Source: Streptomyces sp. MMBL 11-1 (GTDB lineage Bacteria > Actinomycetota > Actinomycetes > Streptomycetales > Streptomycetaceae). Taken from it: DNA of 64,000 bases. The notes under the pieces are model-generated. The model was given only the letters and a program-made list of their open reading frames with translations. It made no database searches and was not told where the DNA came from. Location: the NCBI RefSeq assembly GCF_028622875.1, contig NZ_CP117709.1:310001-374000 (forward strand), written 5' to 3'. Every line of letters begins with the position of its first letter. The stretch's first letter is position 1. The position numbers and the translations under genes are program-made. Below are positions 9,041 to 17,282 of this stretch, piece after piece.

Positions 9041-9538
9041 ATGTCGGGACTCGCGTTGACTTGCGCGCGGGCGGCCGCCTGGGCGGGCGGGCTGATGTGC
9101 GTCGCACTCGGCGGCCTGCTGATGGTGATCGCCACGATGATCGCGTTCGGGATCGGACTCGACGAAAAGACCGCGCCGGACCGCGAGGCCGACGCGGTGG
9201 TGACCGATTTCGTGCGGATCCGGTCCGGCGGAGGGCCGATCGGCAGCCGGTCCGCTCCCCGGGTGACCTACGAAGTCGAGGGCATCCGCTACACATCCCG
9301 GCTGCGCGGCACACCGAAGGGGCGCACGCTGCGCGTGGGCGATGCCCTTCGTATCGCGCACCGGGGCGACGAGCCCGGCCGCCCCTTCCCCCGGCACTAC
9401 GCCGAGATGAGCCCTCCAGGTGTCGCCGACCGAATCCTGCCGGTCGGCCTGTGCGTGTTCTTCGGCGCGGTCCCTCTCATCTTCGCCTGGCTGCTGATCT
9501 CGTTCGCCCGGAAGAGCGAGGAGCCCCGCCCCGCCTGA
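9041..9538 (+). CDS. DUF3592-like membrane protein
   Basis: This 165-residue protein has an N-terminal membrane segment (about residues 10-38), an extracytoplasmic beta-rich part with VTYEVEGIRYTSRL, and a second membrane segment near the C-terminus (about 132-155). That arrangement matches DUF3592 proteins, whose role is unknown. A GGAGGGGGG ribosome site precedes the ATG. It stands alone between divergent and unrelated neighbours. Confidence 0.75.
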   Translation: MSGLALTCARAAAWAGGLMCVALGGLLMVIATMIAFGIGLDEKTAPDREADAVVTDFVRIRSGGGPIGSRSAPRVTYEVEGIRYTSRLRGTPKGRTLRVGDALRIAHRGDEPGRPFPRHYAEMSPPGVADRILPVGLCVFFGAVPLIFAWLLISFARKSEEPRPA

Positions 9539-9670
9539 CGGGGACGGAATGCCACGGCCATCAAGGGCGGTACGTGAGCGATGACGTTCCCTGACAGCCG
9601 ACGTCCATGAAATGCCGTTTCGGGGGTACCCGCACTCCAGCCAGAACGCTCACGCGACGGGGTGGAAACC

Positions 9671-10087
9671 ATGAACGACCGCATTCTGATGACGTTTTCA
9701 CCGGACGGTGAGACCCGTACCGACTTCGTCTGCCGGCCGGAGAAGGCCGCCGACGCGCGGGACGCGGTCAGCACCTTCGTGGCACGGCTGCACCCCGCAC
9801 CGACCTCGCACACGGTGCAGAACCTCCTGATCCTCGTGAGCGAACTGGTCACCAACGCCTTCCAGCACGCGGGGGCCGTCACCGCGCTGTGGCTGACCGC
9901 GGACCGCGAGGTTGTCCAGGTCCGGGTCACCGACCCGAGCCCGGCGCACCCGCAGGACCGGACGCCCGACCTGACCGGCCTGACCGGCGGATTCGGCTGG
10001 CCGATGGTCCAGCGGCTGGCCCAGGAGGTACGGGTCCGCGAGACGGCGGGCGGCGGGAAGGTCATCCTCGCCACCGTGCCGCGCTGA
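9671..10087 (+). CDS. HATPase_c_2 ATP-binding protein (RsbW-like anti-sigma family)
   Basis: This 138-residue single-domain GHKL ATPase is of the type abundant in Streptomyces. The N-box is SELVTNAFQHAG (residues about 55-66) and the G1 box is VRVTDPSP; a later glycine motif is GGFGWPMVQRLA. Members resemble anti-sigma kinases such as RsbW and often act with phosphatases and anti-anti-sigma factors, but no partner adjoins this gene. ATG at 9671 is preferred because GGGGTGG lies 6 bases upstream; a GTG at 9662 is in frame. Confidence 0.85.
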   Translation: MNDRILMTFSPDGETRTDFVCRPEKAADARDAVSTFVARLHPAPTSHTVQNLLILVSELVTNAFQHAGAVTALWLTADREVVQVRVTDPSPAHPQDRTPDLTGLTGGFGWPMVQRLAQEVRVRETAGGGKVILATVPR

Positions 10088-10229
10088 GCCCTTCGGCCTC
10101 CAGGAGGACGGCGAGGCGACCGCCTACCAGGCGATGCTCCAGGCGGGTACGGCGGTGCTCTGGACGACCGGAGCGTGCCCGGGTGTGCGGGGCCTGCGGG
10201 AAATCGCTGCCGCCGTCCGTCGCCTGTAG
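10086..10229 (+). pseudogene. Possible C-terminal gene fragment
   Basis: Immediately overlapping the HATPase stop, another frame reads EDGEATAYQAMLQAGTAVLW and ends LREIAAAVRRL at a TAG (10227-10229). The composition is protein-like but there is no plausible start or ribosome site. It may be the tail of a deleted gene. The family was not recognised. Confidence 0.2.
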
Positions 10230-10592
10230 CCCGTCGTCGCCCGTCGCCCGTCGCCCGTCGCCCGGGAGGAAACTCCGCGGCGGACGGGCGAGGTCCGGCC
10301 CGGGTGACCGGGCTCCGATATGGCCGTGGTGGAGCCGTCGAAGAAGCCGCTGAAGGAGTGCGTGACGGTATCGCCCCGGAGAACGGCGACGGGTTCGAGC
10401 GGCCGGCCGGCGACACCGGCGAAGGCGACCAGCAGACCGATCCCCCGAAGGACGCGTCCGCTTCCCCTTCCTGTCCGCGCCGGATCCGACTGCCCACGCC
10501 CCTCGTCGTCGTGACTCACAGTCGGGCCCGCAGCCTCCCGGGCCCGTTTCCCCGGATCCGGTGGCGGCCGACCCAGCAGGAAGCCCCCGCGT
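10230..10592. other. Intergenic region with short CCCGTCG repeats
   Basis: Beyond the fragment above I see no gene here. A run of CCCGTCG-type heptamers occupies about 10230-10264. The long frames on both strands have no supporting starts or recognisable folds. Confidence 0.5.
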
Positions 10593-10976
10593 TCAGCTGG
10601 AGAGGTCGGGGTCCGCGCGGCGCGGATCGGCGCCGCGGGCCCGGTCCCGGCCCACGGCGTCGGGGCTGCTCTCCGACGGAGGGTTCTTCGCCTGTGTACC
10701 GGTGCGCACTCCGGCGGCCGACGCCGCCGAGTGGAGGGAACGCAGGGCGACCAGCAGGAAGCCGATGTCGTCGAGGTAGACGGGGTCGGGCAGCAGGTCC
10801 ACCGGTGACACAGTGTAGATGACGGCCGCCCAGACAAGCGCCTTGCTGCGCAGCGGGATTCCGGCGTCGACCAGCAGCTTCCTGGCCTTGAAGACGCGCA
10901 CCAGAAGGACGATGGCCGCGGCCATCATGATCAGTGCGGCCACGGCGCCGAGAACGAGCCAAGCGGTGGTGTCCAT
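10593..10976 (-). CDS. YkvA-family (DUF1232) membrane protein
   Basis: This 127-residue protein has an N-terminal membrane helix (about residues 6-28) followed by the DUF1232 signature YTVSPVDLLPDPVYLDDIG (residues about 54-72). The C-terminal 35 residues are polar and probably disordered. DUF1232 proteins are small membrane proteins of unknown function. It is transcribed toward the HATPase gene, with WhiB-type gene 86 bases upstream on the same strand. Confidence 0.85.
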   Translation of the reverse strand: MDTTAWLVLGAVAALIMMAAAIVLLVRVFKARKLLVDAGIPLRSKALVWAAVIYTVSPVDLLPDPVYLDDIGFLLVALRSLHSAASAAGVRTGTQAKNPPSESSPDAVGRDRARGADPRRADPDLSS

Positions 10977-11062
10977 GGCTCATCGTGTACCCATTCGCAC
11001 GCGGATGACGAACCCGTGGCGACGGTGCCGGCGTTCCGGACCGGGGAATTGCCGGGTGCGGG

Positions 11063-11329
11063 TCAGGCCGTGCCGCGCCCCCGAGCCTCCGCCCGTCGGC
11101 GGCTGCGGCGCTTCAGAGCACGCCGCTCATCCTCGGAGAGGCCTCCCCAGATGCCTGAGTCCTGCTTGTTCTCCAGGGCCCACTCCAGGCAGGCTGCCTG
11201 TACCGGGCAGGTCCGGCAGACGGCTTTGGCCTCCTTGGTCTGGACGAGGGCGGGGCCCGTGCTCCCGATGGGGAAGAACAGGTCCGGGTCCTCCTCGCGA
11301 CAGGCGGCGTGCAGGCGCCAGTTCTCCAT
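11063..11329 (-). CDS. WhiB-family [4Fe-4S] transcriptional regulator (WblE/WhiB1-like)
   Basis: This 88-residue protein has four conserved cysteines (one in HAACREED, three in AVCRTCPVQAAC) that would ligate a [4Fe-4S] cluster. It also has the G(I/V)WGG turn and a basic C-terminal tail (RRALKRRSRRR) for DNA contact. The LFFPIG and GGLSEDERRALKRR segments resemble WhiB1/WblE rather than WhiB, WhiD or WblA. WhiB1-type proteins bind the principal sigma factor and respond to nitric oxide. ATG at 11329 is preferred, with GGAG nine bases upstream; a TTG at 11338 is in frame. Confidence 0.93.
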   Translation of the reverse strand: MENWRLHAACREEDPDLFFPIGSTGPALVQTKEAKAVCRTCPVQAACLEWALENKQDSGIWGGLSEDERRALKRRSRRRAEARGRGTA

Positions 11330-11673
11330 GCTGCTCAACTCCGCTCACTCCCGATGTCGATACCTCGTAGGTCGCTTGCCGTACGTGTCTTCCGTGCGGG
11401 TGACCGACGATCGGCTCCTCAAACATCACCGGTGTTCGGCAGGTCGGCGCTGGAACGACGAGGCCGCGAGATCGTCTCCCCCGTGCAGTACGGAGGTGCG
11501 GACGAGGGGCTCGTTCAGGACGATGTCGCGGCACAGGGAATCGAACGTCGACGAGGGGCCACGGCCCGGGGCCGCGGTTGGCTTCCCGACACCCGACACG
11601 GAAGTCCGGTCCAGCTCGTGCCCCGGCGGACGACACGGACGGTCGCCCGGGGCGTGGCGACGCGCGGCGGCCG
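11330..11673. other. Spacer between phosphatase and WhiB genes
   Basis: This 344-base stretch lies downstream of the phosphatase stop and upstream of the WhiB start, so it should hold the WhiB promoter. I see no gene and no clear operator; overlapping frames here are shadows. Confidence 0.5.
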
Positions 11674-12780
11674 TCACGCGTGCGGGCGGTGCAGGGCGAG
11701 GAGCGCCTGGTCGTCCTGGATCCGGCCGCCGGTGTGATGCCCCACGTCCTCGATCAGCAGGTGGAGGATCTGCGCCGGGGTGGCCGGGTCGCCGATCAGC
11801 GCGCGGTGGTGGAAGAGGAAGGGCAGCCGGACGGACGGGTCGTAGAAGACCCCGGACTCGTCGCGGGCCTCGGTGACCCCGTCCGTGTAGCAGATGAGGG
11901 TGGCGCCGGGCGGGAACGGGAACGTGTCGACCGGGCACTCCCATGTCCCCAGGGCGCTCATGCCGAGCGGGGGCGCCTCCTCGGAGGGCCCGAGGACGGT
12001 GGCCCGGCCCTCGGCGTCCAGCAGCACCGGCGGCGGATGCCCCCGGTTGGCCACGCGTACGGCGCCGAGGTCCTCGGCGAACTCGGCGATCAGCGCGGTG
12101 GTGAACCCCTCGTCCCGTTCCTGGCCGCCGCGTCGGCCGCCCTCGCGCAGGAGGGCGCGTTCCAGCGCGGTCACGAGGGCGGGCAGGTCCTCCGCCTCGT
12201 CCGCCGCGTACCGGAAGGCCCCCAGGTCCGCGCCGACCGCGCTGACCGCGCCCAGCCCCTTGCCGCGGACGTCCCCGACCATCACGCGCACCCCGTGCGG
12301 GGTGTCCTGGACGACGTAGAGGTCGCCGCCGATCATGGCCTCGTTCTCGGCGGGCACGTACCGGGCGGCGATCCTGAGCTCGCCGATGCGCGAGGGGGGC
12401 CTGGGCAGGACGGCGCTCTGGGCCACGGCGGCGATATGGCGGGCGCGGCGGGTCCGGGCGTCCTGGCCCTCCAGGGCACGGTGGATGAGTACGGCCAGCA
12501 CGGTTACGGCCAGAAGGGTGAGCTGGTTGGCGACGCCCCGCTGCCAGCCGAAGGTGCCGTCGTACTTCGCGAGGGCCGCGTGGACAGCCATCGAGAGGAC
12601 GCCGATCGCGACGATGCCGGGCAGGGTCAGCAGCGGTGCGGCGGCGACGGGAGCCGCGATCAGCAGGGGCGCGGATGTGACCCCCGCGGGGGTCACCAGG
12701 TCCAGCACGACGGCCAGCACCACGACCCCCAGCGGGATCCACTTGGCCCTGCGCAGCTGCACCACTCCCCCACGCTCCAC
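11674..12780 (-). CDS. Membrane-anchored PP2C/SpoIIE-type serine phosphatase
   Basis: This 368-residue protein has three or four N-terminal membrane segments (about residues 15-105). A cytoplasmic SpoIIE/RsbU phosphatase domain follows. Metal-binding signatures are MIGGDLY, VGDVRGKG, the later ANRGHPPP and CYTDGVTEARDE. Such enzymes dephosphorylate anti-anti-sigma factors in partner-switching circuits, the counterpart of the HATPase proteins seen elsewhere in the window. No sensor domain other than the membrane part is visible. GTG at 12780 is used; its ribosome site is weak, so the start is uncertain. Confidence 0.9.
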   Translation of the reverse strand: MERGGVVQLRRAKWIPLGVVVLAVVLDLVTPAGVTSAPLLIAAPVAAAPLLTLPGIVAIGVLSMAVHAALAKYDGTFGWQRGVANQLTLLAVTVLAVLIHRALEGQDARTRRARHIAAVAQSAVLPRPPSRIGELRIAARYVPAENEAMIGGDLYVVQDTPHGVRVMVGDVRGKGLGAVSAVGADLGAFRYAADEAEDLPALVTALERALLREGGRRGGQERDEGFTTALIAEFAEDLGAVRVANRGHPPPVLLDAEGRATVLGPSEEAPPLGMSALGTWECPVDTFPFPPGATLICYTDGVTEARDESGVFYDPSVRLPFLFHHRALIGDPATPAQILHLLIEDVGHHTGGRIQDDQALLALHRPHA

Positions 12781-12838
12781 GGCGCCGGGGTCCGCCGCAT
12801 CCCGGGCGGCGGCCGGCCATGCCGGGCCGGAGGCCGGG

Positions 12839-13672
12839 TCAGTCCGGCAGCGGGGCCCCGGGGCCGGGTGCGGCGGCGCACGCGGCGTCCAGCCGGATGC
12901 GGTGGGCCATCACGGCCTCGGGATCGTCGATGACGTCGACCCGGACCCCCGGGGTCTCCAGCACCGCCTGGTCCCCGATCTCGGGTGTGGGCACCCGGAG
13001 GATGTGCAGGGGCGGCATACCGGTCAAGGGGTGCGGCGGGTGATCCATGGGCACCACCTGGATGGTGACGTGCCGCTCCTTCATCGCCTCGGTCAGCGCT
13101 GCCCGCTGTCCGTCCATGGTCTCCCGGTCGCCGACCCGCGTGTGGAGGGCCGCTGCGGGGAAGAGGGCCCACAGGTCGGCCCCGCGCTCGCGCATGCGGC
13201 GCCGACGCTCCCGCAGCAGCTCGACGCGGCGTTCCCGGCGGGCGGGGGTGTCCTCGGGGTGCTGCGTGCGCAGGAGCGCGGCGGCGTACGCGGGGGTGCG
13301 CAGCAGTTCGGGCACCAGCGCCGGGTGCCAGGTCCGCACGAGGCTCGCCGAGGATTCCACTCCGATGACGTCCTGCTGCCAGCCCTCCATCGCGTCCCGC
13401 CACCCGTGCCACCAGCCGGGCAGGTTCGCGGCTCCGAGCCCGGCCATGATGGGCTCGGCCGCGGCGGGCGGAACGCCGTAGCAGCGCAGCAGCTCGCCGA
13501 CCTGCCGGGCGTCGAGTCCGGTCTCGGCGCGTTCGATGCGCCGGACGGTGGCGGGGTGGGCGTCCAGCGCCTCGGCCGCGGCCCGCAGACTGATTCCCGC
13601 GCGTTCCCGCAGCATGCGGAGGCGGACCGCGAGGACGCGGTGCTCCACGGTGGGACCGGATCGGGCCCGCAT
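12839..13672 (-). CDS. XRE-family regulator with DUF5753 domain
   Basis: This 277-residue regulator begins with a helix-turn-helix (VRLRMLRERAGISLRAAAEA, continuing through HPATVRRIERAE, residues about 15-45). It continues with the Streptomyces-specific DUF5753 domain (SASLVRTWHPALVPELLRTP and a later VVPMDHPPHPLTG). These proteins are typically encoded beside an HATPase or DUF397 protein and affect development and antibiotic production. Here the HATPase is divergent at 13757. ATG at 13672 is chosen because the HTH starts soon after and GAAGGCAGG lies upstream; the frame is open further only as antisense shadow. Confidence 0.9.
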   Translation of the reverse strand: MRARSGPTVEHRVLAVRLRMLRERAGISLRAAAEALDAHPATVRRIERAETGLDARQVGELLRCYGVPPAAAEPIMAGLGAANLPGWWHGWRDAMEGWQQDVIGVESSASLVRTWHPALVPELLRTPAYAAALLRTQHPEDTPARRERRVELLRERRRRMRERGADLWALFPAAALHTRVGDRETMDGQRAALTEAMKERHVTIQVVPMDHPPHPLTGMPPLHILRVPTPEIGDQAVLETPGVRVDVIDDPEAVMAHRIRLDAACAAAPGPGAPLPD

Positions 13673-13728
13673 GCGCCTGCCTTCCTCGTCGGGCCCCGGA
13701 GCGGAGCCCACACTCTGTCGCTTGCAAA

Positions 13729-13756
13729 GTATGCGATTTACACCGAGAGTGCATAC
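13729..13756. promoter_or_regulatory. Inverted repeat in XRE/HATPase divergent promoter
   Basis: GTATGC (13729-13734) and GCATAC (13751-13756) are perfect arms 16 bases apart, ending just before the HATPase start and 57 bases from the XRE start. The surrounding 50 bases are unusually AT-rich. The position suits an operator for the XRE protein controlling both genes. Confidence 0.45.
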
Positions 13757-14248
13757 ATGTCGGAAATAGTCAGTTGCGCGGAACGCGCCCCCGATGACGG
13801 AGGTGTCCGAGGTGCACACAGCTGGTGGGTTCCCCGATTGCCCGGGGGTGCTCCGGAGGCCCGCCATCGGGTCCAGGAGGCCATGCGGGCCTGGGGCGAA
13901 CCGGCCGACCGGGTCGAGGCGGCGGCTCTGATCGTGACCGAACTGGTCACCAACGCCGTGCAGCACACCAGCACCCGGCGGATCCGCTGCCGGCTCCTGC
14001 GCTCCGCGGACGGCGTGCGCATCTGCGTATGGAATCGCGGCCGGGCCCGGATCCCGGCACCGGCCACCCCGGGTGACTCGGCGGGCCTTCCCGTCGGCGG
14101 GGTACCGGCGATGGGCGGCCACGAGGACGACGACGCACTCGACCGCCTGGCGGAGGACGGCAGGGGCCTCCTGCTCGTCGACGCGCTGGCGGCCCGCTGG
14201 GGCACGCGCGCCGCACTGGCGGGCCGCCTCGTCTGGGCCGACGTCTGA
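13757..14248 (+). CDS. HATPase_c_2 ATP-binding regulatory protein
   Basis: This 163-residue GHKL-type protein has the N-box TELVTNAVQHTS (residues about 61-72) and a C-terminal GRGLLLVDALAARWG glycine motif. A low-complexity insertion of about 35 residues (PATPGDSAGLPVGG) separates the boxes, longer than in the 9671 paralogue. It is transcribed divergently from the XRE/DUF5753 regulator, an arrangement repeated many times in Streptomyces. ATG at 13757 is the first start after the divergent promoter; only a weak GAGAG lies upstream. Confidence 0.85.
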   Translation: MSEIVSCAERAPDDGGVRGAHSWWVPRLPGGAPEARHRVQEAMRAWGEPADRVEAAALIVTELVTNAVQHTSTRRIRCRLLRSADGVRICVWNRGRARIPAPATPGDSAGLPVGGVPAMGGHEDDDALDRLAEDGRGLLLVDALAARWGTRAALAGRLVWADV

Positions 14249-14290
14249 GCCTCCCCACGACACCCCGTCTCGCGACATCTCCGCGACGAC

Positions 14291-14370
14291 GTCTCCACGA
14301 ACCTCCACGAACCTCCGCGGACCTCCACGAACCTCCGCGGACCTCCGCGGACCTCCGCGGACCTCCGCGA
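14291..14370. repeat. Eight tandem 10-bp units
   Basis: Units ACCTCCACGA and ACCTCCGCGG alternate and then repeat head to tail (first copy GTCTCCACGA, last ACCTCCGCGA) in the spacer between the convergent HATPase and RNase H genes. Confidence 0.9.
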
Positions 14371-14424
14371 CCGATGGGACCGCCCGTCCGGGCGTCTCCT
14401 ACTCCTCCCTCGGCCCTCGCGTGC

Positions 14425-15138
14425 TCAGGCGGGAGCGGTACGGCACTCCGGGTGGCCCCAGCCGTTCGGGTTCTTCGCGATCGGCTCCTTGGCCGCGTAC
14501 GGCTTTCCGCAGTGGCACCGGCCCGCGAAGCGCGCCGCGATCGTGCCGGTGGACCGTCCGCCCCGCGAAGCGCCCGCGGCGCTCCGCCCCTTCGCGCCGC
14601 CCGACGCCCCGGACGCCTCCGATCGCCCCTTCGTGGACCGCGCGGGCGCGGGGACCGGCAGAGCCGTGGCGCCGTGCGCCGTACCGGCCGGGCACTGGGC
14701 CACGGCCGCCTCGCTGGCGGCCTGGTCGGCGATCGCGTTGAGCGGGTCCCCGTTCACCTGGTGTGCGGGGACGTAGCGGAACGTCACCGAGCGGTCGGCC
14801 AGCAGGGCGTCGATGCGGGTGACCAGCTCACGGTTGGCGACGGGCTTGCCGCCGGAGGTCTTCCAGCCGTTGCGCTTCCAGCCCGGCAGCCACTTGGTCA
14901 CGGCGTTCATGGCGTACTGCGAGTCCATCCGCACCTCGACGCGCGCCGCCGGACCGGTGGACTCCAGCAGCTCCGCCAGCGCCGTCAGCTCGGCGACGTT
15001 GTTCGTCGCGGTGCCGAGCGGGCCGGCCTCCCAGCGCACGGGGCTCCCCTGCGCGTCGGCGACGACCCACGCCCAGGCGGCCGGACCCGGATTTCCCTTC
15101 GACGCCCCGTCACACGCGGCGATGATGCACTCGTTCAT
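14425..15138 (-). CDS. Ribonuclease HI with C-terminal cysteine-containing extension
   Basis: This 237-residue protein would cleave the RNA strand of RNA-DNA hybrids. The N-terminal 150 residues hold the RNase HI fold with all four acidic residues (AACDGASKGNPGP, NNVAELTAL, MDSQYAMN, NAIADQAA). After a low-complexity basic linker rich in Ser/Ala/Gly comes CHCGKPYAAKEPIAKNPNGW followed by HPEC, which looks like a small zinc-binding or nucleic-acid-binding module. The classic N-terminal hybrid-binding domain is absent. ATG at 15138 places the start right at the RNase fold; an ATG at 15162 is also in frame. Confidence 0.9.
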   Translation of the reverse strand: MNECIIAACDGASKGNPGPAAWAWVVADAQGSPVRWEAGPLGTATNNVAELTALAELLESTGPAARVEVRMDSQYAMNAVTKWLPGWKRNGWKTSGGKPVANRELVTRIDALLADRSVTFRYVPAHQVNGDPLNAIADQAASEAAVAQCPAGTAHGATALPVPAPARSTKGRSEASGASGGAKGRSAAGASRGGRSTGTIAARFAGRCHCGKPYAAKEPIAKNPNGWGHPECRTAPA

Positions 15139-15218
15139 CCCTTGATCATGCCAGCCCCGCATGACCGGCCCGACCGGCCGCGCGGCCGGTCGGGCCCGAC
15201 GCCCCCCCACCGCCGCCG

Positions 15219-15249
15219 TTGACCTCAACCAAACCTGAGGTCATAGCCT
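15219..15249 (+). promoter_or_regulatory. SoxR-box promoter for the ABC exporter
   Basis: CCTCAACCAAACCTGAGG (15223-15240) matches the 18-bp SoxR operator layout (arms CCTCAA and YTGAGG). It lies between a -35 TTGACC (15219-15224) and a -10 TAGCCT (15244-15249) separated by 19 bases, the overlong spacer that SoxR/MerR activators untwist. The ABC exporter starts 83 bases downstream. The motif match is direct; SoxR binding is inferred. Confidence 0.75.
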
Positions 15250-15331
15250 CCGAGTGAACCCGGGGCCGCACGGCCCACGGGATCCGCAGGCCGTCGGGGG
15301 AACCGGGGGCCGTCAGACCTCGGAGCGTCCC

Positions 15332-17230
15332 ATGGACATGGAAGTCACGGCGTGGCATTCGCTGCACAGTGCGATGAACGCCCAGCAGGATCGCCGGCCC
15401 TTCTCCCGGAAGGCGTTGCGCCGCATCATGGCCTTTGCCCGGCCCCACCGGCGGCGGATCTACCGTTTCCTGCTGCTGAGCGTCCTGACCGCGCTGCTCG
15501 CGGTGGCCACCCCCCTGCTGGCCGGCAAGGTCGTCGACGCGATCGTGAACGGCGCGGACACCGGGACGGTCACCCGGATCGCCCTGCTCATCGCGCTCAT
15601 CGCCGTCGTCGAGGCCGGTCTCGGCCTCCTCACCCGCTGGCTGTCATCGACCCTGGGCGAAGGCCTGATCCTGGACCTGCGCACCGCCGTCTTCGACCAT
15701 GTGCAGAAGATGCCGGTGGCCTTCTTCACCCGGACCCGGACCGGCGCCCTGGTCAGCCGCCTCAACAACGATGTGATCGGCGCGCAGCGGGCCTTCAGCA
15801 ATACGCTCTCCGGCGTCGTCTCCAACGTCGTCACGCTGCTGCTGACGCTCGCCGTGATGCTCACGATCTCCTGGCAGATCACGCTGCTCTCCCTGGTGCT
15901 GCTGCCGGTGTTCGTCGTGCCGGCCCGCCGGATGGGGGCCCGGATGGCGGGGCTCCAGCGGGAGGCGGCCGACCACAACGCCGCGATGGGCACCCAGATG
16001 ACCGAGCGGTTCTCCGCCCCCGGCGCGACGCTGGTCAAACTCTTCGGGCGCCCCTCCGACGAGTCGGCCGAGTTCGCCGCCCGCGCCGACCGGGTACGTG
16101 ACATCGGCGTCCGTACGGCGATGGCCCAGTCGGCGTTCATCACCGCCCTCACCCTGGTCTCCGCCCTGGCACTGGCCCTGGTCTACGGGCTCGGCGGCTA
16201 CTACGCCCTGCGCGGCAGCCTGGAGCCGGGGGCCGTCGTGGCGTTGGCGCTGCTGCTGACCCGGCTGTACGCGCCGCTCACCGCGCTGGCCGGGGCCCGG
16301 GTCGAGGTGATGAGCGCGCTCGTCAGCTTCGAGCGGGTCTTCGAGATCCTGGACCTCAAGCCGCTGATCGAACAGAAGCCGGACGCCACCCGGGTGCCGG
16401 AGGGCCCGGTCTCCGTGGAGTTCGACAAGGTGTCCTTCGGCTACCCCTCCGCCGAGAAGGTCTCCCTCGCCTCGCTGGAGGAGGTCGCCACGCTCGACGA
16501 GCGGGGCGGTACACCGGTCCTGCACGAGGTCTCCTTCCGCGCCGAACCCGGCCAGATGATCGCCCTGGTGGGCTCCTCCGGCGCGGGCAAGTCGACCATC
16601 GCGCAGCTGCTGCCCCGGCTGTACGACACGGACTCCGGCGCCGTACGGCTGAACGGTGTCGACGTACGCGATCTGAGCGCGGACTCGATCCGGGACACGC
16701 TCGGCATGGTCACCCAGGACGGGCACCTCTTCCACGAGTCGGTGCGGGCCAACCTGCTGCTCGCCCGGCCCGACGCCTCCGAGGACGAGGTCTGGGACGC
16801 CCTGCGCCGCTCCCGGCTCGACGGTCTGATCGCCTCGCTGCCGGACGGGCTCGACACGGTGGTGGGCGAGCGCGGCTACCGGCTCTCCGGCGGGGAGCGC
16901 CAGCGCCTCACCATCGCCCGTCTGCTGCTGGCCCGCCAGCGGGTCGTGATCCTCGACGAGGCGACCGCGCACCTCGACTCCACCTCGGAGGCCGCCGTCC
17001 AGGAGGCGCTGACCGAAGCGCTGACGGGCCGGACCGCACTGGTGATCGCCCACCGGCTCTCGACCGTACGGGCGGCCGACCGGATCCTGGTGGTGGAGGC
17101 GGGCCGGATCGTCGAGAACGGCACGCACACCGAGCTGCTGGCCGCCGGCGGGCGGTACGAGGAGCTGTACCGCACCCAGTTCGAGCGGCCGGCATCGGAC
17201 GGGGAGAGGCCGGTCCAGGCGGCCCGCTGA
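15332..17230 (+). CDS. ABC exporter, fused membrane and ATPase domains (probable SoxR regulon)
   Basis: This 632-residue half-transporter has a six-helix ABC membrane domain (residues about 35-330). Its nucleotide-binding domain carries Walker A GSSGAGKST, signature LSGGERQR, Walker B VVILDEATAHLDS and H-loop IAHRLSTV. It should dimerise and export a small molecule or lipid. The promoter carries a SoxR box, and the SoxR regulon of S. coelicolor includes an ABC transporter, so export of a redox-active metabolite is a reasonable guess. ATG at 15332 follows GGAG; upstream in-frame codons have no ribosome site. An ACGCCGTCC-type hairpin terminator follows. Confidence 0.92.
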   Translation: MDMEVTAWHSLHSAMNAQQDRRPFSRKALRRIMAFARPHRRRIYRFLLLSVLTALLAVATPLLAGKVVDAIVNGADTGTVTRIALLIALIAVVEAGLGLLTRWLSSTLGEGLILDLRTAVFDHVQKMPVAFFTRTRTGALVSRLNNDVIGAQRAFSNTLSGVVSNVVTLLLTLAVMLTISWQITLLSLVLLPVFVVPARRMGARMAGLQREAADHNAAMGTQMTERFSAPGATLVKLFGRPSDESAEFAARADRVRDIGVRTAMAQSAFITALTLVSALALALVYGLGGYYALRGSLEPGAVVALALLLTRLYAPLTALAGARVEVMSALVSFERVFEILDLKPLIEQKPDATRVPEGPVSVEFDKVSFGYPSAEKVSLASLEEVATLDERGGTPVLHEVSFRAEPGQMIALVGSSGAGKSTIAQLLPRLYDTDSGAVRLNGVDVRDLSADSIRDTLGMVTQDGHLFHESVRANLLLARPDASEDEVWDALRRSRLDGLIASLPDGLDTVVGERGYRLSGGERQRLTIARLLLARQRVVILDEATAHLDSTSEAAVQEALTEALTGRTALVIAHRLSTVRAADRILVVEAGRIVENGTHTELLAAGGRYEELYRTQFERPASDGERPVQAAR

Positions 17231-17282
17231 CCCGGCGCACGCCCCACCCCGTCCGGCCGGACCTCACCGGCCGCACGCCCCC

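Noticed and set aside
9624..9629. GGGTAC as a sigma-B-type -10 element upstream of the HATPase gene at 9671
   Set aside because: No GNNT -35 element occurs at the required 14-16 base spacing.
14291..14370. Considered as a CRISPR-like array
   Set aside because: Units are 10 bp with no unique spacers. The arrays at 3111-3180, 35482-35534 and 55893-55993 likewise lack spacers, and no cas gene is present.
15644..17128. Minus-strand frame of about 494 codons antisense to the ABC exporter
   Set aside because: The composition (Gln/Gly/Asp/Arg runs) is typical of an antisense shadow. The plus strand carries complete ABC transporter motifs.
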